Assembly (NCBI GenBank): GCA_937928545.1
Contig: CALGJQ010000012.1
Span: 1 to 64,000, forward strand
Reading direction: 5' to 3'
Source: an uncultured Verrucomicrobiales bacterium
GTDB lineage: Bacteria; Verrucomicrobiota; Verrucomicrobiia; Verrucomicrobiales; Akkermansiaceae
DNA length: 64,000 nt
Part shown: positions 1 to 6,782 of the stretch, in pieces
How positions within the stretch are numbered: the first letter of the stretch is position 1
How the letters are laid out: the number at the start of each line of letters is the position of its first letter
Position numbers and translations under genes: made by a program
The notes under the pieces: generated by a model
What the model saw: only the letters and a program-made list of their open reading frames with translations
Told to the model about the DNA's origin: nothing
Database searches by the model: none

Positions 1-1
1 A

Positions 2-550
2 GAATTGAATCAGAGCACTGATCTCGCAGCAGCGCAAAAGCAGGCTTCGGCCGATGCCCTCGCCTCGGTCGTCGCGGATGCAGAACGTTTCCGCCAACTT
101 CACTACGCCATCGACTTCTTAAAACAGCAGGTCGATGACTACCGCCAAAAAACGCAGGGTCCGATGGTCGAAAAAACCTCCTCATTTTTTAAAGCGCTGA
201 CCTCGGGAGCTTTCGAGCGCGTCGCGGCTCAGCTCGATGAAAAGAACCAACCCCAACTCATCGCGATCCGCGCAGGAGGGGAAGCGGTGAGCACCAGCGG
301 CCTTTCGGAAGGAACCGCCGATCAACTTTACCTCGCCCTCCGCCTCGCGGCCATTTCACTGCACTTGGAGAATCACCCGCCTATCCCACTGATCCTCGAT
401 GACCTCCTCATGACCTTCGATGATGAGAGGATCAAAGCCCTCATTCCCGTCCTCCAGGAACTGAGCCAGCAGACGCAGATTCTAATCTTCAGCCACCACG
501 CTCACTTGGAGAAGTTAGTCGGCAAGTCAGTGACGACTCATCAACTGTAG
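2..550 (+). CDS. C-terminal part of an SMC/YhaN-like ATPase (cut by window edge)
   Basis: Only the last ~182 codons are present; the frame is open to the window edge, so the first in-frame TTG at 5 need not be a start. The fragment has a short coiled-coil-like stretch (residues ~30-60 counted from that TTG), an ABC-type signature-like segment LSEGTADQLYLALR near residue 100, a Walker B stretch (LILDDLLMTFDDE, from ~residue 129) and an H-loop-like FSHH near residue 163. This order is that of the C-terminal head of SMC/RecN/YhaN-type ATPases that act on DNA. LSEGTADQLYLALRLA is very typical of YhaN-like proteins (established family knowledge). The specific substrate cannot be judged without the N-terminal half. 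Confidence 0.8.
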   Translation, partial: ELNQSTDLAAAQKQASADALASVVADAERFRQLHYAIDFLKQQVDDYRQKTQGPMVEKTSSFFKALTSGAFERVAAQLDEKNQPQLIAIRAGGEAVSTSGLSEGTADQLYLALRLAAISLHLENHPPIPLILDDLLMTFDDERIKALIPVLQELSQQTQILIFSHHAHLEKLVGKSVTTHQL

Positions 551-560
551 TCGAAAGCAG

Positions 561-590
561 GAGCTATTCGGCTACAATTCTCTCGCGGTG
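561..590. repeat. Copy 1 of a short dispersed element (3' of ATPase gene)
   Basis: The 30 bases after the ATPase stop align with 2201-2230 around the shared core ttcggctac followed by ttctctcg. A small hairpin (cgaaagc / gctattcg) precedes the core. It sits directly 3' of a gene, as a terminator or REP-like element would. Function unknown. Confidence 0.35.
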
Positions 591-629
591 GTCATTGCCC
601 GTTGCCGAGATACGGAGCCTGAGTTCCCC

Positions 630-1163
630 TCAAGAAAGCACGGAGGGGCTGTCTCCAGACTGCCCACCCCCACATCCAAAGTCGCGGGGAATCAGCAGAG
701 CTTCCACCTTTCCCTCTTGAGAAAGATCGCGCCAGTGGTCGATCTCGAAGTCGATGACGATCACTCCCGAAGTGGGAAGATGATCGAGTCGCTCCCCCGT
801 GAGGCGCTCGTAAAGCTCTTCCCAAGTCGGATTATGACCAACAAGCATGACCGCACTCAGTTCATCGTCGAGTTGCTCAACAAAGTGAACGATCCCTCCG
901 GGCGAAGCACCGTAAAAGGAGTCGATGATTTCAATCCGGTCCACAGGGAAAGCCAGTTCTTCGGCCAGAATTTGAGAAGTCATGCGAGTCCGGACTGAGG
1001 GACTTGAAAAAATGGCATCTGCAAGAAAGCCCCGCTCGCGCAAGACCCCACCCATGATCGGGGCAGCCCGCAAGCCGCGCTTGTTGAGAGGTCGATCAAT
1101 ATCTCGAAGATCAGGCTGATCCCAAGATGACTTCGCATGGCGGGAAAGAATGAGGCGTTTCAT
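630..1163 (-). CDS. SixA-type histidine phosphatase
   Basis: A 177-aa protein of the histidine phosphatase (phosphoglycerate mutase-like) superfamily, of SixA length. The N-terminus MKRLILSRHAK carries the catalytic R8-H9 pair; SSPSVRTRMTSQ (~53-64) fits the second arginine element, and VGHNP puts the second catalytic histidine at H110. Family members remove phosphate from phosphohistidine or small phosphoesters in the cytoplasm; the substrate here is not evident. The frame is open for 52 more codons upstream, but that part is basic and low-complexity and the catalytic motif is normally at the extreme N-terminus, so ATG at 1163 is chosen. It stands alone, facing the ATPase gene. Possible relatives act on HPr-like phosphocarriers or ADP-ribose. 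Confidence 0.85.
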   Translation of the reverse strand: MKRLILSRHAKSSWDQPDLRDIDRPLNKRGLRAAPIMGGVLRERGFLADAIFSSPSVRTRMTSQILAEELAFPVDRIEIIDSFYGASPGGIVHFVEQLDDELSAVMLVGHNPTWEELYERLTGERLDHLPTSGVIVIDFEIDHWRDLSQEGKVEALLIPRDFGCGGGQSGDSPSVLS

Positions 1164-1586
1164 TGATAAAGTTTTGAAGAGGTGAGGCTCCCTTGTCTGT
1201 CTTTTAAGTCGATTTGTGCTCGATGATCTTGGCGGGGGAGAGGGAGATGATCGTTGAGGGGCCTTGTGTTTAGCTGACTTCAGATCCGGTAGACCAATGG
1301 GTTCAAGCCCCTTTACCAATCTTCAAGAATCCAGATGAATCCTCATAAATCTGTGTTAAAAACTCCCCTTTATTTCCTGATTCTTTCATAAATCACCGAT
1401 AACTCTTCCTAGATTTTCAACACAGATTCATGAGGATTAAGAAAAATTCATGAAGATTTTCCAAACCCGAACGACGCCCCCTCAACCAAGACGGTGTGCC
1501 CCTTGGGGATTCATGAAAATTCGTGCGATCAGTGGTTCATCTTTCCCTAGCTTGATCACTCTGAGCATCCAATCGCTAACCATTTC
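1164..1586. other. Intergenic region with repeats
   Basis: No convincing gene. It holds a tRNA-like T-arm fragment near 1303-1313 that does not fold into a complete tRNA, and a long inverted repeat (separate entry). Two further degenerate copies of attcatgaagatt-like sequence lie at ~1447-1460 and ~1511-1525. Confidence 0.5.
1338..1438. repeat. Long inverted repeat, 20-nt arms
   Basis: The left arm 1338-1357 (aatcctcataaatctgtgtt) pairs with the right arm 1419-1438 (aacacagattcatgaggatt) at 19 of 20 positions around a ~61-nt centre. The arm motif continues in degenerate direct copies to ~1525. Such attcatgaggatt/ctgtgtt stretches look like a dispersed intergenic repeat rather than a terminator, because no T-tract follows. 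Confidence 0.7.
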
Positions 1587-2117
1587 TTGAGTTTGACAAA
1601 GGTTCCGGTAATTTACCCGCGTTCCTCTGCCATCGGAGTAGCTCGGCGATTCGAGTTTGCGAATAGAGTTCTAACGTTCTCGGAAAAAATGACAGGATCG
1701 AAAGCTATCGCTATCACTCTCGTGGTTGTGATGCAGATTTTTCTATTCGTGTTTATTTGGGAGTGGCTTGTGGCAGGATCCACCGAATCTGGCCGAGGAC
1801 AACGAGGAGGTGTCGGATTCGGAATCACTGTTTACTATGGGGCTATGATTCTGGGATGCATCTTCCTAATTGCGTCTCTAGTCTCTGCAATAGCACGCAG
1901 GCCTTTGACGCGATGGCTAACTATTGTCGGACTTATGGCTGGTTGGAGCACATGGATTGTTTCTTCACTTTCCAGCTACCCAGTTAGAGGTTCCGTATAC
2001 TTCTCACTCGGTGCGTTGATTCTGATTGGTGGTAGTGGGATTGTTCTTCCGATCATGTGTCGATCGCTGGAGCGGGTGATAGGAGGCGGTGACCAAAAAG
2101 TCGGACCTAAGGACTGA
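1587..2117 (+). CDS. Hypothetical four-helix membrane protein
   Basis: Not recognised as a family. Four hydrophobic segments are visible: residues ~40-63, ~76-103, ~108-130 and ~138-160, joined by short polar loops, ending with a charged tail (GGGDQKVGPKD). The longest reading starts at TTG 1587; ATG at 1689, just before the first helix, is a plausible alternative giving 142 aa. Neither has a clear ribosome binding site. It is probably an inner-membrane protein. Base composition is less C-ending than in the neighbouring housekeeping genes, which may mean an accessory origin. The function is unknown. Confidence 0.5.
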   Translation: MSLTKVPVIYPRSSAIGVARRFEFANRVLTFSEKMTGSKAIAITLVVVMQIFLFVFIWEWLVAGSTESGRGQRGGVGFGITVYYGAMILGCIFLIASLVSAIARRPLTRWLTIVGLMAGWSTWIVSSLSSYPVRGSVYFSLGALILIGGSGIVLPIMCRSLERVIGGGDQKVGPKD

Positions 2118-2200
2118 CCTTCCTTGCGCTCGTCTGGGAAATGTGTAGGGTGCGGCGATGTATTCGTTGGGAGTGATGAAAGCGGCGAAAGACCAAAAGC

Positions 2201-2230
2201 GAAGCTTTCGGCTACGGTTCTCTCGTAGGG
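2201..2230. repeat. Copy 2 of the short dispersed element
   Basis: It shares ttcggctac..ttctctcg with 561-590 and is likewise preceded by a small hairpin (aaagc gaa gcttt). It lies just beyond the 3' end of the vapC gene. Confidence 0.35.
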
Positions 2231-2241
2231 GCTGAGGCGCT

Positions 2242-2616
2242 TTATGAAGGTCGAACTTGATAAGGCGAGCGGACATCGGGCCACGATTTTTTGAAGTCCT
2301 TGGTATTGCGGGTGACGAGGAGAGTGCCGAGTTCCTGAGCGGTGGCGTAGACGATGGCGTCGGGAACTTTAAGGCGGCGTTCTTTACGGAGATGGATCGT
2401 TCGTTCAGCGATCGAGGAATTCAATTCCACCAGTTCAAAGGAGGAGAGAAAACGGCGGATGAGAGTTTCTTCTTCGGGAGCTTTAGCTCCGGCGAGAGTC
2501 TCAATCATGGTGATGATGCTGATGGCTCGCTCGTCGTAGCGCGCGAGTTCTTTGCGCGCTTTTTCGATACCGTTGAGGTAGTCGATGAGGATATTAGTGT
2601 CGAAGACGGCTTTCAT
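2242..2616 (-). CDS. vapC: VapC-type PIN-domain toxin
   Basis: A 124-aa PIN-domain protein, full length for a VapC ribonuclease. The acidic residues expected to bind the metal are visible: D6 in VFDTNILID, E39 in MIETLAG, D86 in VPDAIVYATA and D107 in TRNTKDF. VapC toxins cut tRNA or rRNA and are held inactive by their partner (family knowledge). ATG at 2616 is chosen over the in-frame ATG at 2628 because it overlaps the antitoxin stop as ATGA (2613-2616), the usual arrangement for translational coupling, and because MKAVFDTN is the normal PIN start. It is the second gene of a two-gene operon read from the promoter at ~2841-2868. Confidence 0.9.
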   Translation of the reverse strand: MKAVFDTNILIDYLNGIEKARKELARYDERAISIITMIETLAGAKAPEEETLIRRFLSSFELVELNSSIAERTIHLRKERRLKVPDAIVYATAQELGTLLVTRNTKDFKKSWPDVRSPYQVRPS

Positions 2617-2834
2617 GATCCGCTCCATTCATCTCGCATCTTTTCCTGAAAGGCCAAGCCATCGATGGGAGCGTCTTGCCAAAGCCCAAAGGCTTCTTCC
2701 CCCATCGGAAGGCGCTCGGCGAGGTAGTGATTTAAAGCCTCGCGGATGATCGCGGCGCGTGACTTTTTTTCCTGAGACCTGATGGAGTCGAGTGACTTCA
2801 CCAAGTGTTCGGGGAGATCGATGATTGTTCTCAT
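2613..2834 (-). CDS. Ribbon-helix-helix antitoxin of the VapBC pair
   Basis: A 73-aa protein starting MRTIIDLPEHLVKSLD and continuing KSRAAIIREALNHYLAE, the pattern of a CopG/RHH DNA-binding domain (strand ~2-7, helices ~10-45). The acidic C-terminal tail (WQDAPIDGLAF...) would wrap the toxin. It should bind VapC and repress its own promoter. ATG at 2834 is preferred to ATG at 2855, because the longer form would translate through the repeated ATGACGT operator-like sequence. With the predicted -10 element at 2841-2846, transcription would begin almost at this ATG, giving a leaderless message. It overlaps the toxin gene by four bases. Confidence 0.85.
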   Translation of the reverse strand: MRTIIDLPEHLVKSLDSIRSQEKKSRAAIIREALNHYLAERLPMGEEAFGLWQDAPIDGLAFQEKMRDEWSGS

Positions 2835-2868
2835 AACGTCATCATATGACGTCATCAGAATAAGTCAA
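2834..2868 (-). promoter_or_regulatory. Promoter and operator of the VapBC operon
   Basis: On the minus strand a -35 TTGACT (2863-2868), a 16-base spacer and a -10 TATGAT (2841-2846) precede the antitoxin ATG by six bases. GATGACGT is repeated twice across the spacer and the -10 box, and one copy forms the perfect palindrome ATGACGTCAT. This fits autoregulation by an RHH dimer. The -35 box overlaps the sulfatase stop codon. Confidence 0.7.
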
Positions 2869-4586
2869 TCTTTCTGCGGGAAGCCGTCGTCGGTGTGGCC
2901 TTTGTGGGTGGTGAGGTTGCGTTTTCCGGCGGCGAGTTCAGCTTCGCGGCGTTTGAGGAAGGTGCGGGAGATTTTCTCGGCCTTCTGGCGGTCCTTGGCG
3001 TCGTAGTCCCAGAATTCTTGGATGACTTGTTCGGCTTTGGGGAAGTGGGAACCATCGTCGCCGACGCGTTTGCGCGTTTCGGCGAGTTGTTTTTTCAGGT
3101 CGGCGACGAGCTCGGCGTTGGCGGGGTCGTCGTAGATGTTGACGGTTTCGTGGGGGTCTTTTGAGAGGTCGTAGAGTTCCCAAGCGGGTGGGGTTTGGTA
3201 GCCGCCATCATAGTTGCAGGCGTAGAAGTAGATGAGCTTGTGAGTCTTGGTGCGGATGCCGACGTGGGCGGGGTTATCGTGGTGGACCATGTGCATCCAG
3301 TAGCGGTAGTAGGCGGTCTGCTTCCAGCCTGCGGGTTCTTTGCCGGTTTCGAGGTGCTGTTTGAAGGACTTGCCCTGCATGGAGGCGGGGACTTGGAGGC
3401 CGGCCATGTCGAGCATGGTGGGGCCGAAGTCGACGTTTTCGACGCAGCTATCGATGACGGTTCCGGCTTTGATGCTTTTTGGGTAGCGGACGAGGAGGGG
3501 CATTCTCTGAGATTCTTCGTACATCCAGCGTTTGTCCTGGAAGTCGTGCTCGCCGAGCATGAAGCCTTGGTCGCCGGTGTAGATGATGATGGTGTTGTCG
3601 AGTTGGCCAGTGTCTTCGAGGTGCTGGAAGAGGCGGGCGAGGTTGTCATCGATCCCTTTGACGCAGCGGAGGAATTTTTTGAGGTAGGCATTGTAAGCCA
3701 TGCGGGTGTTTTCCTCGTCGGAGTGATTTTTGGGGTCGAAGTTTTTGGGGAACTCGGCGGGGAAGCGGGGTGGGAGGTCTTCGAGGTAGTTGCGGCGCGG
3801 GTTACGGGAGCCATTGGAGGTGCCGATGTGGGGGATGAGTTCGTCGCGATAGCCGCGAGTGGCGAGGGAGCCCCATTTTTCGTCGCGTTTCCAGAGGGTG
3901 GCAGGTTCGGGGACATTGACGTCTTTGAGGAAGGATTCGTAGCGGGGAGCGTTTTCGAAGTAGTCATGCGGGGCCTTGTAGTGGTGCATGAGGAAGAAGG
4001 GTTTTTCTTGGTCCCAATCTTTTTCAAGCCACTTGAGGGTGATGTCGGTGATGACGTCGGTGGAGTGCTTGCCTTCGTATTTGATGGTGTTTTGTCCCCA
4101 TTTTTTGTCGCCGCGAACGCGGAACTCGGGGTCGAAGTAGGTGCCTTGGCCGGCGAGGACGGAGTAGTAGCTGAAGTCGGCGGGCTCGTCCTTGAGGTGC
4201 CATTTCCCGATCATGGCGGTTTGGTAACCGGCCTTGCCGAACTCGATGGCGAGGGTTTGTTTTCCGGGAGGGACGCGACCGGCGAGGTCGAAGGCGTCGT
4301 TGGTGTGATTGTATTGTCCGGTGAGGACGCAAGCGCGGGAAGGGGAGCAAATGGCGTTGGTGCAGAAGGCATTTTTAAAGAGTGCGCCTTCGGTGGCGAG
4401 GCGGTCGATGGTGGGGGTGGGAGCGATCTCGGCGAGTCGGCTGCCGTATGCGGAGATGCCGTGGGCGGCGTGATCATCCGACATGATGAAGAGAACGTTT
4501 GGGCGGGAATCGTGGCCAGCTTCGTGATCGTCAGCCAGAATGAGGCTCGGGAGGAGGGCGAGGAGAGAGAGAAATTTGAATGACAT
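2865..4586 (-). CDS. Secreted type I (formylglycine) sulfatase
   Basis: A 573-aa alkaline-phosphatase-superfamily sulfatase. After a signal peptide (residues 1-~18, ending ILA) come RPNVLFIMSDDH with metal aspartates D37/D38 and the sulfatase signature C80-S-P-S-R84, whose Cys is converted to formylglycine by a maturase not found in this window. Later motifs include GKWH, the YTGDQGFMLGEH metal/substrate segment and a C-terminal arylsulfatase-like domain. It would remove sulfate from algal polysaccharides or similar esters outside the cytoplasm; the exact substrate is unknown. The frame opens at TTG 4607, but ATG 4586 gives a normal signal peptide. A 462-aa open frame on the opposite strand is a shadow of this gene. 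Confidence 0.92.
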   Translation of the reverse strand: MSFKFLSLLALLPSLILADDHEAGHDSRPNVLFIMSDDHAAHGISAYGSRLAEIAPTPTIDRLATEGALFKNAFCTNAICSPSRACVLTGQYNHTNDAFDLAGRVPPGKQTLAIEFGKAGYQTAMIGKWHLKDEPADFSYYSVLAGQGTYFDPEFRVRGDKKWGQNTIKYEGKHSTDVITDITLKWLEKDWDQEKPFFLMHHYKAPHDYFENAPRYESFLKDVNVPEPATLWKRDEKWGSLATRGYRDELIPHIGTSNGSRNPRRNYLEDLPPRFPAEFPKNFDPKNHSDEENTRMAYNAYLKKFLRCVKGIDDNLARLFQHLEDTGQLDNTIIIYTGDQGFMLGEHDFQDKRWMYEESQRMPLLVRYPKSIKAGTVIDSCVENVDFGPTMLDMAGLQVPASMQGKSFKQHLETGKEPAGWKQTAYYRYWMHMVHHDNPAHVGIRTKTHKLIYFYACNYDGGYQTPPAWELYDLSKDPHETVNIYDDPANAELVADLKKQLAETRKRVGDDGSHFPKAEQVIQEFWDYDAKDRQKAEKISRTFLKRREAELAAGKRNLTTHKGHTDDGFPQKD

Positions 4587-4702
4587 CTTTTGTGGAGTCT
4601 TGGACAAATTCAGCGAGGCGGGAAGAGAAAAGCTCGCTCAAAGTCGGTGGCGCAAAGATTGAGATTTGCACAAGGGAGTTTAGTGACTACTAAGCTAAAA
4701 GA

Positions 4703-5359
4703 ATGAAAGAGCTTCTGGCCCTCAGTCTATTTTTACAACTCCCGGTGTTTTCTACGACTTTGGTAAAGTTTGAGATCGATAGGGTCTGGGGGGAGCTTCC
4801 CTCGTCTTTTCAAGTGGGTGATGAGCACGAGTTGTTTCTTGAGGCGAGTGATCTCTTGCTTTCTGGCGGTCCTTCTATCGTTCTCGTCGATAGCGAAGGA
4901 GGAGTCTTAAGTGGAGGTTACATTGCTTTAGAGGCTGGCTCCTTACTGGTGACATTTGACTCTTCATTTCCTGGCCCGCTTTCTACTGAGACGTTGATGA
5001 GCCAATTTTCTGGAACAACTCTGTCTGGAGTTCCGGGCCATCGAGAGACCATGGCCTTGGAGGGAATGAGTGAGGGAGGCTATGCCGAATTTGAACTGAG
5101 TGGCAGTTGGGGGGACGCAACTCTGGAGGGGTTCGATGGTCTTTTGGCTGATTCAAGCTCATTTGTGGCCGCGTCAGGTTCATATCGTTGGAGTGAATTC
5201 AAACGAAGTGTCGGAGTTCCCTTGAGTTTTCCTCAACCTGAATATTTTGGGGTGGATTTTAGGATAACGAGCGTCTCGATCGTGCCTGAGCTTTCGACCG
5301 GATTTTTGAGTATGTTTGGGTTACTTTCTGTCCTTTTGAATCGTTCACGAAAGGTCTAG
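4703..5359 (+). CDS. Secreted protein with divergent PEP-CTERM tail
   Basis: A 218-aa protein with an N-terminal signal peptide (MKELLALSLFLQLPVFS) and a beta-rich middle rich in Gly, Ser and Glu. The C-terminus reads VPELSTGFLSMFGLLSVLLNRSRKV: a sorting motif, a ~15-residue hydrophobic helix, then a basic end. In PEP-CTERM proteins the motif is normally VPEPS; here the second Pro is Leu, so recognition by exosortase may be weaker or the motif may be variant. The protein would be exported and either sorted to the surface or kept in the membrane. The function of the body is unknown. It has its own promoter region in the gap after the divergent sulfatase gene. Confidence 0.6.
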   Translation: MKELLALSLFLQLPVFSTTLVKFEIDRVWGELPSSFQVGDEHELFLEASDLLLSGGPSIVLVDSEGGVLSGGYIALEAGSLLVTFDSSFPGPLSTETLMSQFSGTTLSGVPGHRETMALEGMSEGGYAEFELSGSWGDATLEGFDGLLADSSSFVAASGSYRWSEFKRSVGVPLSFPQPEYFGVDFRITSVSIVPELSTGFLSMFGLLSVLLNRSRKV

Positions 5360-5545
5360 GGCATGTGAAGTGTGAGGGCGATTTTCCATGGGGGCGGGGC
5401 CTAGGTCGGGGTGGCAGCCGTTGGGGTTCATTTTTCCGCGGACGGCGTCTTTGAGTTGGGAGGGGGTGAAATTTTGGAAGAGGGAATCGGGGAGAGGAAC
5501 TTTCTCGGAGCTGTCGAATCTGCGTGTTCTGCTCTGAGGGGCGGC
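5345..5545 (-). pseudogene. Start-less coding remnant
   Basis: On the minus strand this stretch reads as ~65 codons with strongly C-ending codon choice, like real genes here. It includes LPDSLFQNFTPSQLKDAV and MNPNGCHPDLGPAPMENRP, and ends with TGA at 5345-5347. There is no start codon before a TAG at 5546-5548, and the upstream side is occupied by the opposite-strand gene at 5560. It looks like the C-terminal remnant of a decayed gene. The family is not recognised. Confidence 0.4.
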
Positions 5546-5559
5546 CTAGAGTTCCGGCG

Positions 5560-5973
5560 ATGGTGGAAGATGAAGCGCAGTATGAGGTCGTCCTCAAGAT
5601 GGTGTTATGGGACGAGAGTCGGGAAGCGATTTTTCGTCGACTGGAAGTGAATGGAGTTGAGACGAAGAGAGCGGAGGAAATTTATGCAGCTGCGCATGCC
5701 GAGAGAGTGAGAATTTTACGAGGGGAGGGGATGAAGGCCCTCCTGATCGGTGGGGGAGCAGTGGCGCTGGGAGTTGGGATTTATCTTTTCTTCAATTTGG
5801 ACGAATTGAATGCGGCACACTTTGGCGATGGGGTGAATGGCACGGCGATTTTGCCTTGGCTTCTTGGCTTGCTGAGCACGCTCTTCTGCGCCTTTGGTCT
5901 TTGGAAAACGATCCAAGGGCTCTCGGAGATTTTGTTTGCCCCGATGAAGAGGGGATCGCTGGCAGATCGCTAA
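5560..5973 (+). CDS. Hypothetical small membrane protein
   Basis: A 137-aa protein with a charged N-terminal part (~1-48, MVEDEAQYEVVLKMVLWDESREAIFRRL...) containing helices, followed by two hydrophobic segments (~52-72 and ~88-112) and a short basic tail. The N-terminal part resembles a short cytoplasmic helical domain that could mediate interaction. ATG 5560 is chosen; the frame extends to GTG 5524 without better support. It overlaps the converging lipoprotein gene by four bases at the 3' end. No family is recognised. Confidence 0.55.
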   Translation: MVEDEAQYEVVLKMVLWDESREAIFRRLEVNGVETKRAEEIYAAAHAERVRILRGEGMKALLIGGGAVALGVGIYLFFNLDELNAAHFGDGVNGTAILPWLLGLLSTLFCAFGLWKTIQGLSEILFAPMKRGSLADR

Positions 5974-6725
5974 CGGGTGGTGGCTCTGATCATGGTGATG
6001 AAGCCGGGAGGACGTTTCTGCGAAAAGGGGAATTTGTCCTGATCTTTTGCGGGAATGCCGGGGTGGCCAAGGACGAGGAATTGGTCCTCGGAAAGAGTGA
6101 TCGAGGTCTTTTGGCGATGGCTTAGGAAGCGGGGTTGTTCGATGCGGTTTTCCGTGATGACGACGGGGACTTTTCGGCCGAGCCAATCGGTGGCGTCGGC
6201 AGTGATCGGGGTTCCGTAGTTCACGAATCCGTGGAGGACCTTGCGGTCGAAATCGATTTGGAGTTCTAGGGGGCCATCTTTCTTCTGCGTTTTCGATCCG
6301 GTGAGGGAAATCGTGGTGCCGACCTTTGTGGTGACGAAGTCGCGAGGCTTGGACGGGGTGACGGGGAAAGTGGTGTTGTCGCTAGGCTTGGTATATTTTG
6401 GAGGATCGTAAGCGGTGGGATAAACGAAGTCCTTCTCATCGCTATAGGTTTTCTTTTCCCCGAGTCGGCCCGCGATGGTTTTTAGGAGGACGGGTTCTTG
6501 ATCGAGGGAGCGGATGAGCGTGGCTCCGTCTTCTGCTGAGAGGACTCTGAGTAAGCCGTCTTGGTGGACTCCCTCGGAGACTTCGAAGAGACGGATTTCG
6601 TAAGTGATCTCGTGTTGAGCTTGAGCAAGCAGGGGTTCGACCTTTGTCGAAGAGCAAGAGCTTAGGGAGAGGATGACTCCAGCCGTGATGAAGGCTGGAC
6701 CGGCGAATCGTAGGTGGTGATTCAT
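5970..6725 (-). CDS. Lipoprotein with secretin-like C-terminal motif
   Basis: A 251-aa protein with a lipoprotein signal (hydrophobic stretch then LSSC, Cys24). Residues ~40-90 (YEIRLFEVSEG..., then LLKTIAGRLGEKKTYSDEKDFVYPT) and ~130-165 (DFVTTKVGTTISLTG...GPLELQIDFDRKVLHGFVNYG) follow the pattern seen at the end of secretin (type II/III secretion) domains: a VGTxL strand followed by a beta hairpin. It is much shorter than a pore-forming secretin and lacks the N-domains, so it is probably a secretin-like envelope lipoprotein, not a channel on its own. This assignment is by motif feel and moderately uncertain. It ends overlapping the opposite-strand gene by four bases. Confidence 0.6.
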   Translation of the reverse strand: MNHHLRFAGPAFITAGVILSLSSCSSTKVEPLLAQAQHEITYEIRLFEVSEGVHQDGLLRVLSAEDGATLIRSLDQEPVLLKTIAGRLGEKKTYSDEKDFVYPTAYDPPKYTKPSDNTTFPVTPSKPRDFVTTKVGTTISLTGSKTQKKDGPLELQIDFDRKVLHGFVNYGTPITADATDWLGRKVPVVITENRIEQPRFLSHRQKTSITLSEDQFLVLGHPGIPAKDQDKFPFSQKRPPGFITMIRATTR

Positions 6726-6782
6726 CCTGTAGGCCTATCAAAAATGGGAGGAGGGGCAATCTGTAATTGTTTTCAGCAAGTT

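Noticed and set aside
1265-1320. tRNA-like sequence with an apparent TCA anticodon loop (cttcaga) and a GGTTCAAGCCC T-arm
   Set aside because: The anticodon stem has two mismatches, the T-stem has one, and no 5' acceptor strand pairs with the 3' end. At best a tRNA fragment or chance match, not a selenocysteine tRNA.
3195-4583. 462-codon open frame on the plus strand
   Set aside because: Exact shadow of the sulfatase gene; Val/Gly/Glu/Phe-rich antisense composition and no family motif.
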